Positions 45,137-55,464 of a stretch of 64,000 nucleotides of DNA are shown piece by piece. Under the pieces are notes generated by a model. That model worked only from the letters and a program-made list of their open reading frames with translations, made no database searches and was not told where the DNA came from. The stretch lies in contig CM067370.1 of the NCBI GenBank assembly GCA_034401795.1, positions 56,173,380 through 56,237,379 on the forward strand, read 5' to 3'. Position 1 is the first letter of the stretch, and each line of letters opens with the position of its first letter. The position numbers and the translations under genes were made by a program. The DNA is from Chaetoderma sp. LZ-2023a. Lineage: Eukaryota; Mollusca; Caudofoveata; Chaetodermatida; Chaetodermatidae.

Positions 45137-45975
45137 TGGCTGATTTCCTCTGTCACCTATATGATGCCTATAGCCTCAAGCCTAACTCTATTGCTGGTTA
45201 TAAGTCAGCTTTAATGACTGTTATTCCTTGCTTGGCTAATAGGGGGAGTGATGAAGTAAGTACATTAAATGTATTAATTAAAGGCATGGGCAATCTAAGA
45301 CCAAGGAATCCTCCACTGATTCCGTCTTGGAGTTTATCACTGGTGCTCCAGGTACTAGGTGATAAGCCTTTTGAACCACTTAGTTCCATTTCTATGAAAA
45401 TGTTAACTCTTAAAACTGTATTTTTAATTGCTGCGGCCTCGGCTAGGCGTAGGAGTGAAATTCACGCCTTATCAGCCGAGGTTGACCGTTTTGTGGTTAC
45501 AGGGGAAGGCCTTAAGCTTCTACCTAGGATTAATTTCTTGTCTAAAAATCAGTCATTGAAATATCCAGGTCAACCTATTTTTTTGCCATCTTTAACTAGA
45601 TATGATCCTAATTCTAAAGTATGGTGCCCCGTACGGGCGCTGCTCCGGTACAAACAGCGTACTTCGGAGTGGCGTACCGACCAGTCAGCGTTATGGTTGT
45701 CATATATTGAACCCCATGGTAGGGCGTCTAAGGACACCATTTCTAGGTGGATTGTGGAATGTATTCAATTTTGTCACAAATCCGCCACCGGGCGACAGGT
45801 TGACGTGGCCAAGGCTCACAGTGTCCGCGGTGTCGTGACATCCACTGCCCTTTTTAATGGGGTCCCTGTGGATGATATTATGTCAGTGGCTCAGTGGCAC
45901 TGTGAGTCTAGTTTTACAGACCATTACCTCCGTGACACCTCTAACCCTCTCGCCTTGTCGATTTTGAAACAATAA
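45016..45975 (+). CDS. DIRS tyrosine recombinase (ORF3)
   Basis: Joins the circular DNA intermediate to the chromosome. ATG 45016 gives 319 residues; recognisable recombinase sequence ('ESRIKEGFSEQAA') begins slightly before it and the frame is open back to 43078, so the true start is uncertain. The core-binding part has 'RAYNYKINRFAEWCSK' and 'PNSIAGYKSAL'. The catalytic part has '[11 protein letters not shown]' (Arg145), 'AHSVRG' (His268, Arg271), 'AQWH' and 'FTDHYLRD' (Tyr304), that is the Arg-His-x-x-Arg-Trp/His-Tyr set. It overlaps ORF2 by at least 120 bp in the -1 frame. All catalytic residues are intact, unlike in the decayed copies. Confidence 0.92.
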   Translation: MFMAKARRGSTSRAYNYKINRFAEWCSKRCIDPMESSIQIVADFLCHLYDAYSLKPNSIAGYKSALMTVIPCLANRGSDEVSTLNVLIKGMGNLRPRNPPLIPSWSLSLVLQVLGDKPFEPLSSISMKMLTLKTVFLIAAASARRRSEIHALSAEVDRFVVTGEGLKLLPRINFLSKNQSLKYPGQPIFLPSLTRYDPNSKVWCPVRALLRYKQRTSEWRTDQSALWLSYIEPHGRASKDTISRWIVECIQFCHKSATGRQVDVAKAHSVRGVVTSTALFNGVPVDDIMSVAQWHCESSFTDHYLRDTSNPLALSILKQ

Positions 45976-46511
45976 CCGCTTTATGTTTGTGAAGAGTGCC
46001 TCCGCATTGCTTATATACTTCGCCATTCAGCGACGGTGACAACCACTTGTCGGGACTGTATCATCCTTCTCTGCTGGAGTCATGATGACAGCTTCCTAGG
46101 ACAACAAGGTCAGTCTTGTTCATGTGTTGTTCATTGTTTGTATTGTCACGTTACCCAGTGTTATTAATATGGTGATGGTTTATGTGGGTTGTGGTTCTTT
46201 ATAGAGAGTATACGAAAATGGAGCCTTTTCGTCTCTGTCCTATAGTACTTAGCACTAGTACGAAGAGAGCGTGTAGGACATTGAGGTCATTTAATCTTCC
46301 TCCCAAGGGAGGGGGGGGAGCGCATATGACAAATCGGTCATCTCTCAGGCATCGGTTGTGTTATCCGATGGTTTATCAAATCCTGACTGTGTTTTCACAC
46401 AGTTTCAGACGTCATAAGTGCCTTAAAACGCTTGAAAGCGTATAGGGAAGAGCTGGTCTTTTGACCTCGCCTCCCTCCCGCCAGATTCACTTTCGAATTC
46501 TGGCAATTTCA
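45976..46511 (+). other. DIRS 3' untranslated region
   Basis: Matches 7560-7840/11201-11467 and 28026-28343, so it is part of the element. It contains a G-run (GGGAGGGGGGGGAGCGCAT) and no frame. No AATAAA is obvious other than GAAATAAA near the internal complementary region (46546). Confidence 0.7.
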
Positions 46512-46602
46512 AAAGTATTAGGGAGGTAAGTATACTCTTGATGTGAAATAAACGAAATCTAGGATTTCTTTTTTCACGAGAGAGTTGATACTTACCTCCC
46601 TA
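46512..46602 (-). repeat. DIRS internal complementary region
   Basis: 46512-46548 is the exact reverse complement of the left end (39857-39893); 46549-46602 is the exact reverse complement of the right end (46832-46885). The two halves meet at GTGAAA|TAAACG, so the region encodes the sequence of the closed circle junction. This is the diagnostic feature of DIRS replication. Decayed versions are at about 11468-11560 and 28344-28440. Confidence 0.95.
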
Positions 46603-46669
46603 GATACTGACCCGGCCTCTCCGCCCCACAGAGGCTCGGTCTTCAGGCTCTTGGTAGTTGCATGTGTTA

Positions 46670-46846
46670 GCCAATAAATGAGCCAGAGGAAGTAGTAGTC
46701 GGCGCATGCGCGGTGGTGGGGCGAGCATCCGCCGGACTACCTCTGACTCCCTGCCCAGTAGGGGCACCTAACTGTTTTTAATCTGAGTGTTTTATTGAGT
46801 GAAAGCCGATATTTAGCTATATCCAAAGTATTAGGGAGGTAAGTAT
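46670..46846 (-). repeat. DIRS right inverted terminal repeat
   Basis: Reverse complement of 39872-40049, including the NRF-1-type GGCGCATGCGCG at 46701-46712. Beyond it the element continues 39 bp to 46885. Confidence 0.95.
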
Positions 46847-47517
46847 CAACTCTCTCGTGAAAAAAGAAATCCTAGATTTCGTTTAGACTGTGTTTATAGT
46901 CGGTTGCTGCTGCATACTGTGTATAAATAAACTGCTATTAATCTTCAACATCGTTTTGTGTAAAGTTCTTGTTAGCATCATGCTCAGCAATCCATTGAAT
47001 TTAGGCGGGTAGGGATAACACAAATTCCATCTGGGAGGCCGTCCGTCGGATTACTCCAGTTCTATTTTTCCAGCCACTAGTCCAGTCATTCACTTAAAAT
47101 ATAAGAACATCATATGGTTGCTAAAATGTTACCGTTAAGAATTCTTTTCAATTTCCGCTTTAAAATACTTTATTTGGAATTTTGACTGTTTTTCATTAGG
47201 ATTGCGGGTCCATAATTAATCATAGATCAGTTACTCCCTTACATGAAGATAAAATTTAAATGAAAGTTAAGCTTTACATCGATAGACAAAAAAAAAGAAA
47301 TTGCTAAGAAAATTACAAGCCAGTGTGAAAATTTGAAATAGTACCTTATTTGATAAATAGAATCTCCCAAACTCTGTATAGTTCAATATCAAATTTATCA
47401 TGCTCATTATCATACTCCTTTACTAAGATCTCATTTTGAACTCCCTATTTAAGCTCATTGCAAATGAGATCTTAAGTACATTGATGCAAAATAATTTCAG
47501 CTCGTTTCAGATCATCT

Positions 47518-47638
47518 CTTTCCCTCCCTCGAGCTCTCTCCCTCTCTCTCCCTCTTCTTCCCCCACCCCTCTTCCACTCCCTTTTCCTCCCCTCTCACTC
47601 TCTCACGCTCTCTCATAATAATTTATATTCATTCGCAG
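47518..47638 (+). promoter_or_regulatory. Long polypyrimidine stretch and splice acceptor of MRPL44 exon
   Basis: About 100 bp of nearly pure C/T (47518-47616) precede an AT-rich spacer and ATTCGCAG, the acceptor of the exon at 47639. The 46886-47517 interval before it is unremarkable intron. Confidence 0.7.
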
Positions 47639-47725
47639 GAATTATGATGCTGAGATATATGCGTTTGGGAAGCGACTTGGAGAAGAATTTATGGAAGAGA
47701 CGCTGAAGAGAGCATTTACGCACAG
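47639..47725 (+). CDS. MRPL44: MRPL44 coding exon (start of the RNase III-like domain)
   Basis: Reads, after completing a Trp codon with the upstream exon, 'NYDAEIYAFGKRLGEEFMEE' and 'TLKRAFTH', leaving AG. 'Y.AEI.AF..RL.E.F....L..AF' is the characteristic start of the RNase III-like fold of mitochondrial ribosomal protein L44. Acceptor GCAG and donor GTTTGG flank it; AG joins the T of the next exon to give Ser. 87 bp. A Tc1 remnant begins 240 bp downstream. Confidence 0.92.
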
Positions 47726-47961
47726 GTTTGGTTTCTTGCTTTTACGCTATGAATTATCACAATGATGTCACAAAGTTAATTGTTGCAAAGTTAGGATACA
47801 GGAAAAATATTTTACAATGAGTATGACTTTATTTCCTAAATGAAGCCCAGTTGTCATGTGAAAGTGAATTAATTTGTATTTGGTTTTAAGCCTTACGAAC
47901 CAGATGCGACAAATTCTTATAGGTATATTGTGTTGACTATTTTGAAAACTAATTTTACTCC

Positions 47962-48179
47962 AGACTTGAATCCCATTGAGAATATTTGAGGCCTTCCGCA
48001 GACATTATTTCAGCTCGACCAGACCAACCAGCCTCCAGAACCTTGTGCAGGCTTTGACAGAGGAGTGGGTCAACATACTGCAAGTTTGGATCCTGTCTTT
48101 GATGGACACCATGCAAGGAATGTTTCAGCCAAGGCTGTAATCAGTGCTAGGGGTGGTCTTGCGCGGCACTGAGTAACAG
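47962..48179 (+). pseudogene. Tc1/mariner transposase remnant (C-terminus), split by a retrotransposon
   Basis: 'PDLNPIENI' (with the third catalytic acid, Glu) is followed after a stop and frameshift by 'SLQNLVQALTEEWVNI' and ends 'KAVISARGGLARH' with a stop at 48170-48172. This is the usual Tc1 transposase ending. Sequence 3' of the stop continues at 49225 beyond the inserted non-LTR fragment. It differs from the Tc1 at 53075. Confidence 0.8.
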
Positions 48180-49211
48180 TTCTTCTTCTTCTTTTCGATC
48201 GCTGGTATCACACTTGGAGGGCTGTTCTCAAGATGAAATCTGTGGTTTTCTGCAGTTCTTCCACAGGCCCATACAGCTTTTCAAGAAAAGAGGTTGACAA
48301 AGGCCAGATCTCTTCTCTCAGCAACTGATACATACTGCAACATTGAAGTATGTGCTCGGTGGTTTGTTCTGCTACTCCACAAGGACAAACGGGCGATGTC
48401 ATAAGGTGGAACCGCCTGTACATGTGTTGGTTTAGTCTGTTGGGTCCAGTTCTGAGACGAAAAATGGTCACTTGCTCTGGTCTCGAGAGATGATGGTAGG
48501 CATCTTCTGATTGAGGTGTTCTATAGAGTGACTTGATGATAGTCTTCATCTCTGTATGCGTAACCATGTTTTCTGTCTGATTCTCTTCTACACCCACCTT
48601 TGCCATCTTGTCTGCTTCCTCATTTCCTTGGACTCCACAGTGTGAGGGGATCCACTGCAGTGCTATCCAAAAGCATTTGATGGTTTGTAGTGCTTCGTCA
48701 AGTTGTGGCAGCTTACCTTTGATGATAGCCTCAAGGACAGAGCGGGCATCAGATAAAAAGACAATCTGTGCAATAGGGTCTGCTGTTCTGCTGATGGTAT
48801 TGGCTGCATGAACCAGTGATTCGACTTCAGCTCTGTAGTTTGTGCAGTGTTTGCCTGTCGGTATTGCAGCTGACTCATGTTGTCCGTTTGGATACTGTAT
48901 GTGCAGTCCGGCACCTCCGCTCCTAATTGCATCTTTGGCTGATCCATCTGTGTAGATCCTTATCCATGTCTCCTGAGGGTACATTTCTTCCAGCATTGTT
49001 CATCTTTGGTTGTGAGATGAGGTACTGTGGTGCGAATAGCTATGCTCTCTAGTTTGTTTTCCCAGGGCGGAGGATCAAGGGTGTGGTTTGGGTCTTCTAT
49101 TTGTGCTGGCAACATTTCTTGGTGTTTCCTTTGAAGTGCTTTTGTCTCTTTCATAACACCTGATCTTTTAAGTCTTCCTGATGACAGCTGTGCTTGCCTG
49201 ATCTGAAATGA
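48180..49211 (-). mobile_element. 5'-truncated non-LTR retrotransposon insertion with 13-bp target duplication
   Basis: CACTGAGTAACAG occurs at 48167-48179 and again at 49212-49224, immediately flanking the insert. On the - strand the insert ends in a GAAGAAGAAGAA tail next to the target repeat. This is the signature of target-primed insertion. The insert contains the RNase H end of a non-LTR element and nothing of the RT, so it is 5'-truncated. Confidence 0.93.
48208..48996 (-). pseudogene. RNase H domain of the non-LTR fragment
   Basis: 262 codons without a stop. RNase H motifs are 'WIRIYTDGSA' (Asp), 'NYRAEVESLVHA' (Glu), 'FLSDARSVLEAI' (Asp) and 'IPSHCGVQGNEEADKMAK' (His and Asp). It is followed by 'VTIFRLRTGPNRLNQHMYR' and a Cys-rich end, 'CPCGVAEQTTEHILQCC'. 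The linker upstream ('LDPPPWENK', 49000-49150) is in another frame, so one frameshift separates them. RNase H and tail order fits jockey/I-type elements. It is a dead fragment that retains an open frame, suggesting recent insertion. Confidence 0.87.
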
Positions 49212-49580
49212 CACTGAGTAACAGCGACAGCCTGACCATGGCACTTGGCAAACTCATCAGTACATGATTGCAGTTACTCCACAATATGCTGCAGGGTCAT
49301 ATCTGTCACAGCACTTTTCACTTCAAGATTATACTATCCTGATACTCATTGATATTTCCTAAATACTGATCTAGCTATAATATCACACAGATTGAAAAGG
49401 AAACCTGCCACACTAGGCAGGTTATACATCTGTCACGCGGAAGCGCATCCTCTTTCCTAGATATTGGCTGCCAATGCAACACGCTGCTTACCTTGCTTAG
49501 CTTTTTTGGTTTTGTTTGGCACAAATTCTAATACTATTTGTTGTTCCCAAAACCTAATTCTTTCTAAAAGAATCAGGGCA
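49212..49580. other. Tc1 3' flank and intron sequence
   Basis: Continuation of the split Tc1 remnant for an unknown length, then AT-rich sequence without a gene. Confidence 0.4.
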
Positions 49581-49589
49581 GATAATACT

Positions 49590-52543
49590 AAGACGTCTGA
49601 TGATGAGCCGGGGACTAGTTATCAGGTGTAGTCTCATAAAATCCAGCATAAATAGCACTTAGTGTCATCTATTTCCGGGATTCGTGATTAACATGATCCT
49701 GGTTAATTTGTAATACATTTACACATTTTTTATGCATCTATTGGCTAACCCGATGCTGTTTTATATCTTGCAGGTGCTACAAGGCGGTTCTGGCTTGCCA
49801 CGTATCCTTTGGTCCAATTTATTAGTTAATTGTATTCAGGGATGTTGTAAAGGTATAAAACAAAAACCTTTACCGCTCTGCCCTTGGACTCCAATGTTCC
49901 TAAAGCTGTACAGAGCTTTACCAGTGGCTATCTCTCTCTCTCTATCATCTTAGAATTGGCTCATACTGGAGATGGTCAAGTTAGGTAAGGAGATTGCAGA
50001 AAGGTTCTCAATATTTTGAAAATCTTAAGATTTTTTGACTGTCCAGACTTTTCCTGCTTTCTCTGATGGTAATGCAAGGATTGATCTGTGCAAAATTGCA
50101 AATCATTCAGAAAATGGATTAAATGTATGCGTGAGAATGCTGGATACAATCTGATTATTCTCCAAATTGTTTAATTTATACATTGGATTGTTATTCGTTA
50201 AGTTTCTATTTCCCCTTATGAAAATGACGTCATAATTTGCCTTTATTACTTATATTCTTAAGTAATTGTTTGATTGCTATTTGACTAAGCAATTCCGTTT
50301 ATTAAGGTTTCAAAGTTTTTAAAGTTGCAATGTTTTCTTTAAATTATTTTTCTCAAATGGCTAAAGATTAATTGTTTTCATTTGTATGTCATTTCAGAAA
50401 TTAATACAGACTGTCCCTTGTGTCTTCATTACACCAAAATCAAGTTGGCCCGTCATGAGTGCATAAGGTGAAGCACATGTGACCTGGTTTATAGATGTCA
50501 TATTTGTGAACTGTGGTCGGGTGAGCTATTCCTTGAGTTCTTGAAATTACAAGAGATAGATAAGGTGAACGAGGATGCTCGCCATAAGAGGATCTTGGAA
50601 AGGAATGTGGTGCTTCCATACCTGACATGGAAGCCTTTCATTTAGAAATGATGGGCGAGATGAAGAGGACCCTGAAAGACATGATGCCAGATATGTTTTG
50701 CAGCGTGCTTCCTGCATCATGTGCTTCAGGCCATTCGTCATCTGCCGATTGGGAATTTCCCTCTGGGTCTGGATCTGGTATTTCTACTAGGTGCTTCAGT
50801 TTTCGATAATGATCCAGAGGTGGTTCAGGCCTGATGTTTGCCTCGCCTCTTGACCCAGGGACGGAAGCTTTCGCTAAGGATGGCTGCTTATCGGCCGCCC
50901 TTCAGCATCTAGTTCCAGCCATCGCTTCTTGCAGTGATGCCAATCCTGCTTAGGCGGGATTAGCTCGCTTTGCTAATCTGGGCAGTACGAAGAAGAATTC
51001 CTGTTAGGCCAATCCGATGGCCATGGATATCAACACCCGCATGCGTCCCTCGGGGCATACAGGTGATTATTGCTGCGGAGTTACCCCTTCAGGGGTAAAA
51101 TTCTCGGTTTAGCGGATTGGCCTAGTTGGTGCAAATGGTCAGCCATACAGAATCCCTCCGGTTGCCGACAGATTCGATATGGAAGACTCGAACCGTGGTA
51201 CAATGCATTGCACGCTGCAGGGCTCCACGGCTCCAGTTCCTGGTTTAGCCACGGCTCAAGCCATGCCGGTCCATGCCGGTCCGTATGGCTTGCCTGCCTA
51301 TCCAGGGGTATCCATGGCATCAACTACTTATCCACCTGAGAATGTTTTAGAAGACGTCGAAGACCCTAGGCTCATCAAAACTTCCCAGGCAGCTACCGAG
51401 GAAGACTGGCTTAATGCTTGCCAATGGCTGGTAAGCGTTAAGACAGAACTCCAGGTAGAGCCGTGAGTTTCCCAATGGGATCAACGTGTGTGGCTTCAGG
51501 GAACACCAGCAATGACTGCTATACCATCGTTGCCATATGCTGAGCATATCATTGATATGTTTAAGCAGGCAGAGGCTTCCATCAAGTCTGGTGTAAGACT
51601 GGCGAAGGCCCCCACGAGGTGGCAAAGCATTGCTGTATCAACGATCAGGCGTTTCAGCAATACGGCATCATACCAAAGCCATGCACGAATCATGGTGAGG
51701 CTTTTTGGTGAAGACACAGGGCCTGGCTCATGGTCTGAGACTGGCCCCATGTCCGCATTACGTGATTTGGAGGCGAGTTTTAGAGTTGCGATCTCTGCAT
51801 TATGTTGCAAGGGGTGGTGACATCATCTGCATCCCGTATCCCATCAGCGATTACAGTCCAGAGAGCCATCCAGGATGGCATCAACCTGGCTCTGGATTGT
51901 ATGACACGAAACGTCACTAGGAGTTTTTGGGCGTGGCGACAGTTTGCCTTGGACAATCTGTGCCTGTCCCAGGACTGGTACATTAGGCTTCTTCCGACTC
52001 CTATGACAGGGCCTGGTCCTTCTGGAGGTGAAGGGTGCAAACACTTCCAAGAGATAGTTTCTCTCGTAAGCAACCAGAGGGCGCTATGAGAGCAATTTAA
52101 GGTGCTCCACAGAGAACGTGCTCAGCACCCCTTGTTCACTGTCCGCAGCGGCCAATATGTCGTGGCCAACAGGCTAGGCGCAAACCTCCAGCGCAGCGAA
52201 GGCCTAAGCTTCATCAGCATAGTGGGGTGGGGGCAGGCGCCACTTTGCTAGGCAGCCCGCGCAATATGGTGTTCGTGGCGCAGGCAGAGGTGGGCATGGA
52301 TCTGGGCATAGGGGCCGTACCTAATGGTGCTGCCCAAACAAGGACCACAGTGCTTCTCAGATAAGCACCGGAGACAGTGCCACCATTACCCTTCTCGGGT
52401 CAATGTCAGCCCTGAGATGGGCCCATTGGAGGCCATCTCGCCTCCCACGTCCAAGAGTGGAAGCCGGTGACAGGATGGCTTAGTCTTGCGATGGCTTGCC
52501 GGATACCATCCTGACTGGATAAACAACAGTCCACCATCGCTTA
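49590..52543 (+). pseudogene. Family-1-related DIRS copy, gag region only
   Basis: Collinear with about 40140-43220 of the complete element: a first exon-like 'SDDEPGTSYQ' before TATCAG|GTGTAG (about 49593-49625), an ATTTCAG acceptor at 50397, and the Cys/His motif at 50412-50516 with one Cys codon changed to TGA. 'MEAFHLEMMGEMKRTLKDMM' follows at 50627, then 'EEDWLNACQWLVSVKTEL' (about 51400) and 'IQDGINLALDCMTRNV' (about 51867). It enters the RT frame start and stops near 52543, where a hAT-like end begins. Broken by several stops and frameshifts. Confidence 0.82.
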
Positions 52544-52551
52544 CATGTAGG

Positions 52552-52640
52552 CTTGCACAATTATTCAATTTAATTGATAATCGCAATTATTAAAAAAAAA
52601 TCATGGACAATGCTAAATTCAAATAATTGAATAATTGACA
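52552..52640 (+). mobile_element. hAT-like element end
   Basis: TAGGCTTGCACAATTATTCA continues similar to 13912-13980. The opposite end is not identified; 52641-53072 shows no gene. Confidence 0.5.
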
Positions 52641-53074
52641 AATATTGAAATTATAAATTGCAAATATTTAGGTTGAACTTTTTGTATGGAAAAACCATAC
52701 TGAGAGTATCACGGACTAGGGTGTGGTGCTCGATGTCCTAAACCTTTCCTGTATGGCTACATTAATTGAGATTTTGAAATGTTTTGAAAACAATTTGACT
52801 AAAATTTGTTACTTTCATATACATGTAGCGATAACAAATTCATTTCAATAAGGTAATCTTTTGGAGTATCTTTTGATTGATTTTACTGAAAGCAGTTGCA
52901 GTCTATGACAGCAACATGTTTCAATAAAATCATTTTCAAAATGTCTAACGGCTTTCCTGCACAACAATGTTTCTAAATATCTCATGTAAATATGAATCTG
53001 CCCGCTTTAGCAAAATTGTTAAAGGAAAGGATCAGGGAACTAACATGCCCTTGAATGGCAGCTATATATATATA

Positions 53075-54701
53075 CACCTGTGCAAAAGTTAAGCACCCGC
53101 AAAAACAATAGAACGTAGAAACATGATGGTACAACTAGGCTGCCATACTTTTTGTCCCCGCGTTAGCTGACATAATTCCAAGTACGAAATGCACATGCAT
53201 GCATGACTTCACGCCGCTTGATGTCCGTGCGTGGCGGGAAACAGCACACGTGTTCAGTTATGTAAAAGTCCAGTTTGAGGTGTAGAACATTACATACAGA
53301 TTTAGGCGACAAGATTAGGAATTTTGTGTTCATGACCGTGGTTTATTTGTACAGAGAGAATTAGCTCTTGATTGTGAACCGCTATGGCAAGACGAAGGTT
53401 AAGTGATCGTGTGAAATGGCAAATCATAGGCATGCATACCACTGGTATGTCATGCAGAGAGATTGGCAGACAGCTGAACATTAACCATACTGTAATCAGT
53501 CGTTTGATTGCAAAACATGGGCAAACTAACGAGGTGAAGGACAGGCCTAGATCTGGAAGACCGAAGAAGACTACTGCCCGTGATGATCGAGCCCTAGTAC
53601 GCCTTGTTAGGAGATCTCCATTCACCAACAGCAGAGTGCTCAGCCAGCAATGGGAAACGCGCAAATGAGTGTCAATGTCTACCGTCAAAAGGAGACTGTA
53701 TGCTGCTGGCATGAAAGCTAGGAGACCTGTCAGACGTCCTCTCCTCACTGCACACCACAAAGAGGAGCGTCTGAGGTGGTGCAACGAAAGAAGACACTGG
53801 AACATGAGATCCTGGAGACGGGTACACTGGTCCGATGAAAGTCGGTTCCTGCTTCATGCCACAGATGGTCGAACTCGTGTATGGAGGTCCAGACGCACGG
53901 CGTACGACCAACGTAACATCATGGAAGAAGTTCCATTTGGTGGAGGTTCCGTTATGATATGGGGGTGCATCTCATTTGATTGTAAGCTGGATCTGTTGAC
54001 TGTACCTGGAACACTAAATGGACAAAGATATCAAGATTCCATACTGGATAGAGTTGTGGTCCCTCATTTTGTAAATCATGCACCTGGAACCCACCCTATA
54101 TTCATGGATGACAACGCCCGACCACATCGTGCTAGAGCTGTACATGAATACCTCCGCCAGAATGCCATCGAAACCCTACCATGGCCAGCAAGGAGCCCTG
54201 ACATGAACCCTATTGAGCATATCTGGGACATTCTGGGAAACATGGTGAGAAGGAGGGATCCTCCTGTGCAGAACCTACAGGAATTAACAGACGCACTCCA
54301 TCTTGAATGGCAACGAATACCACAATGGCGTATCAGTCGGTTGGTGACCAGCATGAGACGTCGTGTCCAGGCCGTCATCCAGGCACAAGGTGGATATACC
54401 CGGTATTAATAATGACAGTCTCAAACTCGTGCACAGATGTTAAACTTCATTTTCAGACACCATTAATGACAATCTAGCCACGTGTGTCAACTGTAGGGCA
54501 ATAGTTGTCAGTTGTGTCAAGTTTAAACAAAAACACAGTGTTTCCCCACCATCATAATCAGCATTCCTCTAGTTGCATTATTACCTCTTGCACTAAGATG
54601 GATGGGTACATAAATGTTTATGCTATTGCTTTCTTCATAGCACATGAATATACCCTCGCATGTGCGTAAAAATAGGGTGGTGCTTAACTTTTGCACAGGT
54701 G
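53075..54701 (+). mobile_element. Tc1-like DNA transposon (1.63 kb)
   Basis: Ends CACCTGTGCAAAAGTTAAGC (left) and its reverse complement (right) form inverted repeats of about 24 bp, each bordered by TA (53073-53074 and 54702-54703), the target duplication of Tc1/mariner elements. A single transposase gene lies inside. Confidence 0.93.
53384..54409 (+). pseudogene. Tc1 transposase, one in-frame stop
   Basis: Cuts and joins the element at TA sites. The N-terminal helix-turn-helix domains are present ('DRVKWQIIGMHTTGMSCREI', then 'RSGRPKKTT', the GRPR-like hook). The catalytic triad is complete: Asp in 'HWSDESRFLL', Asp in 'FMDDNARPH' and Glu in 'NPIEHIW', with exactly 34 residues between the last two (DD34E). 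A TGA at 53666-53668, same frame throughout, is the only defect I see; a CGA-to-TGA change would explain it. The protein would be about 341 residues, normal for Tc1. Ends 'AQGGYTRY'. Confidence 0.92.
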
Positions 54702-54703
54702 TA

Positions 54704-55464
54704 TAGTAATCAACCAATATCCCCAAAAAACACAAATACCGGTAAATCAGAATAATTATAAAAAAGCAGCTAAATACCATTTATATCACTCTGGCGTGAA
54801 CTAATTAGCGACACAGCTGGACCTATCCGCTCTGGTATACGCCGAGCGAATAAATAACACCTACTACCGCCGGTCATATAAGCTCAATTATATTCGCGTT
54901 AAGTTGATTAGCGACTACGTCCCACAGGTAAAATACTGTCTAGCTTTAAAGCAATTTTATTGAAAGCTGTTGTTTCCAGAGATGGGATCTCCATTCAGTT
55001 ACAGGAATTTCAAAATATTCAGTAGACCTCATATTGCGACCTCAGCAATGTATTTTGAAATCATTTTGACCGAAACTTGTTGCTTCCACCAGAAAAAATT
55101 ACTCAAATATAACGTTTTCAAAAGGATCAATAGTGAATAATTAGCAGCAGTGAGTTAATCGCTCTACATCCGTGCCTATAGAGAATACTATTCATACCGC
55201 TTACAAAACTATATTCAGGTGTGCTTTCATTATAATCAGGTAGGCCTATGCGGTATACCTGCACACACAGTTGACACACGGCGGAGTACGAAGCACCAGC
55301 AAAGTCACTAATTGTCTCCAAGTCAAAGGTGCATATTCACCAAAATGCTCCAAAATAAAATGGTTAAAATCGTATACTTTTAGACGCTTAGATTGTGTGC
55401 CTAGATGTAAAGAAACGAAATAAATCTTAACATATGGTGATTTCATTATGCATGAATTATAATT
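54704..55464. other. Intronic sequence, no gene
   Basis: AT-rich. Words such as TTTTGAAATCATTTTGACCG near 55050 resemble the TTTGAAACTAATTTGACTGG palindrome family but no full copy is present. Confidence 0.4.

Larger units (their letters stand above)
39857..46885 (+). mobile_element. Complete DIRS retrotransposon (7.0 kb)
   Basis: DIRS elements replicate through a reverse-transcribed circular intermediate and integrate with a tyrosine recombinase, so they make no target duplication. This copy has inverted terminal repeats (39872-40049 and 46670-46846) with short unequal extensions outside them, gag, RT-RNase H and recombinase frames without internal stops, and an internal complementary region at 46512-46602. 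The outer ends are set by that region: its first half is the complement of the left end from TTTCACATC, its second half the complement of the right end to CGTTTA. No target duplication is visible. The near-identity of the terminal repeats and open frames point to a recent insertion, in intron sequence of MRPL44 and in its sense orientation. Five other DIRS-derived blocks in the window are decayed relatives. Confidence 0.93.
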
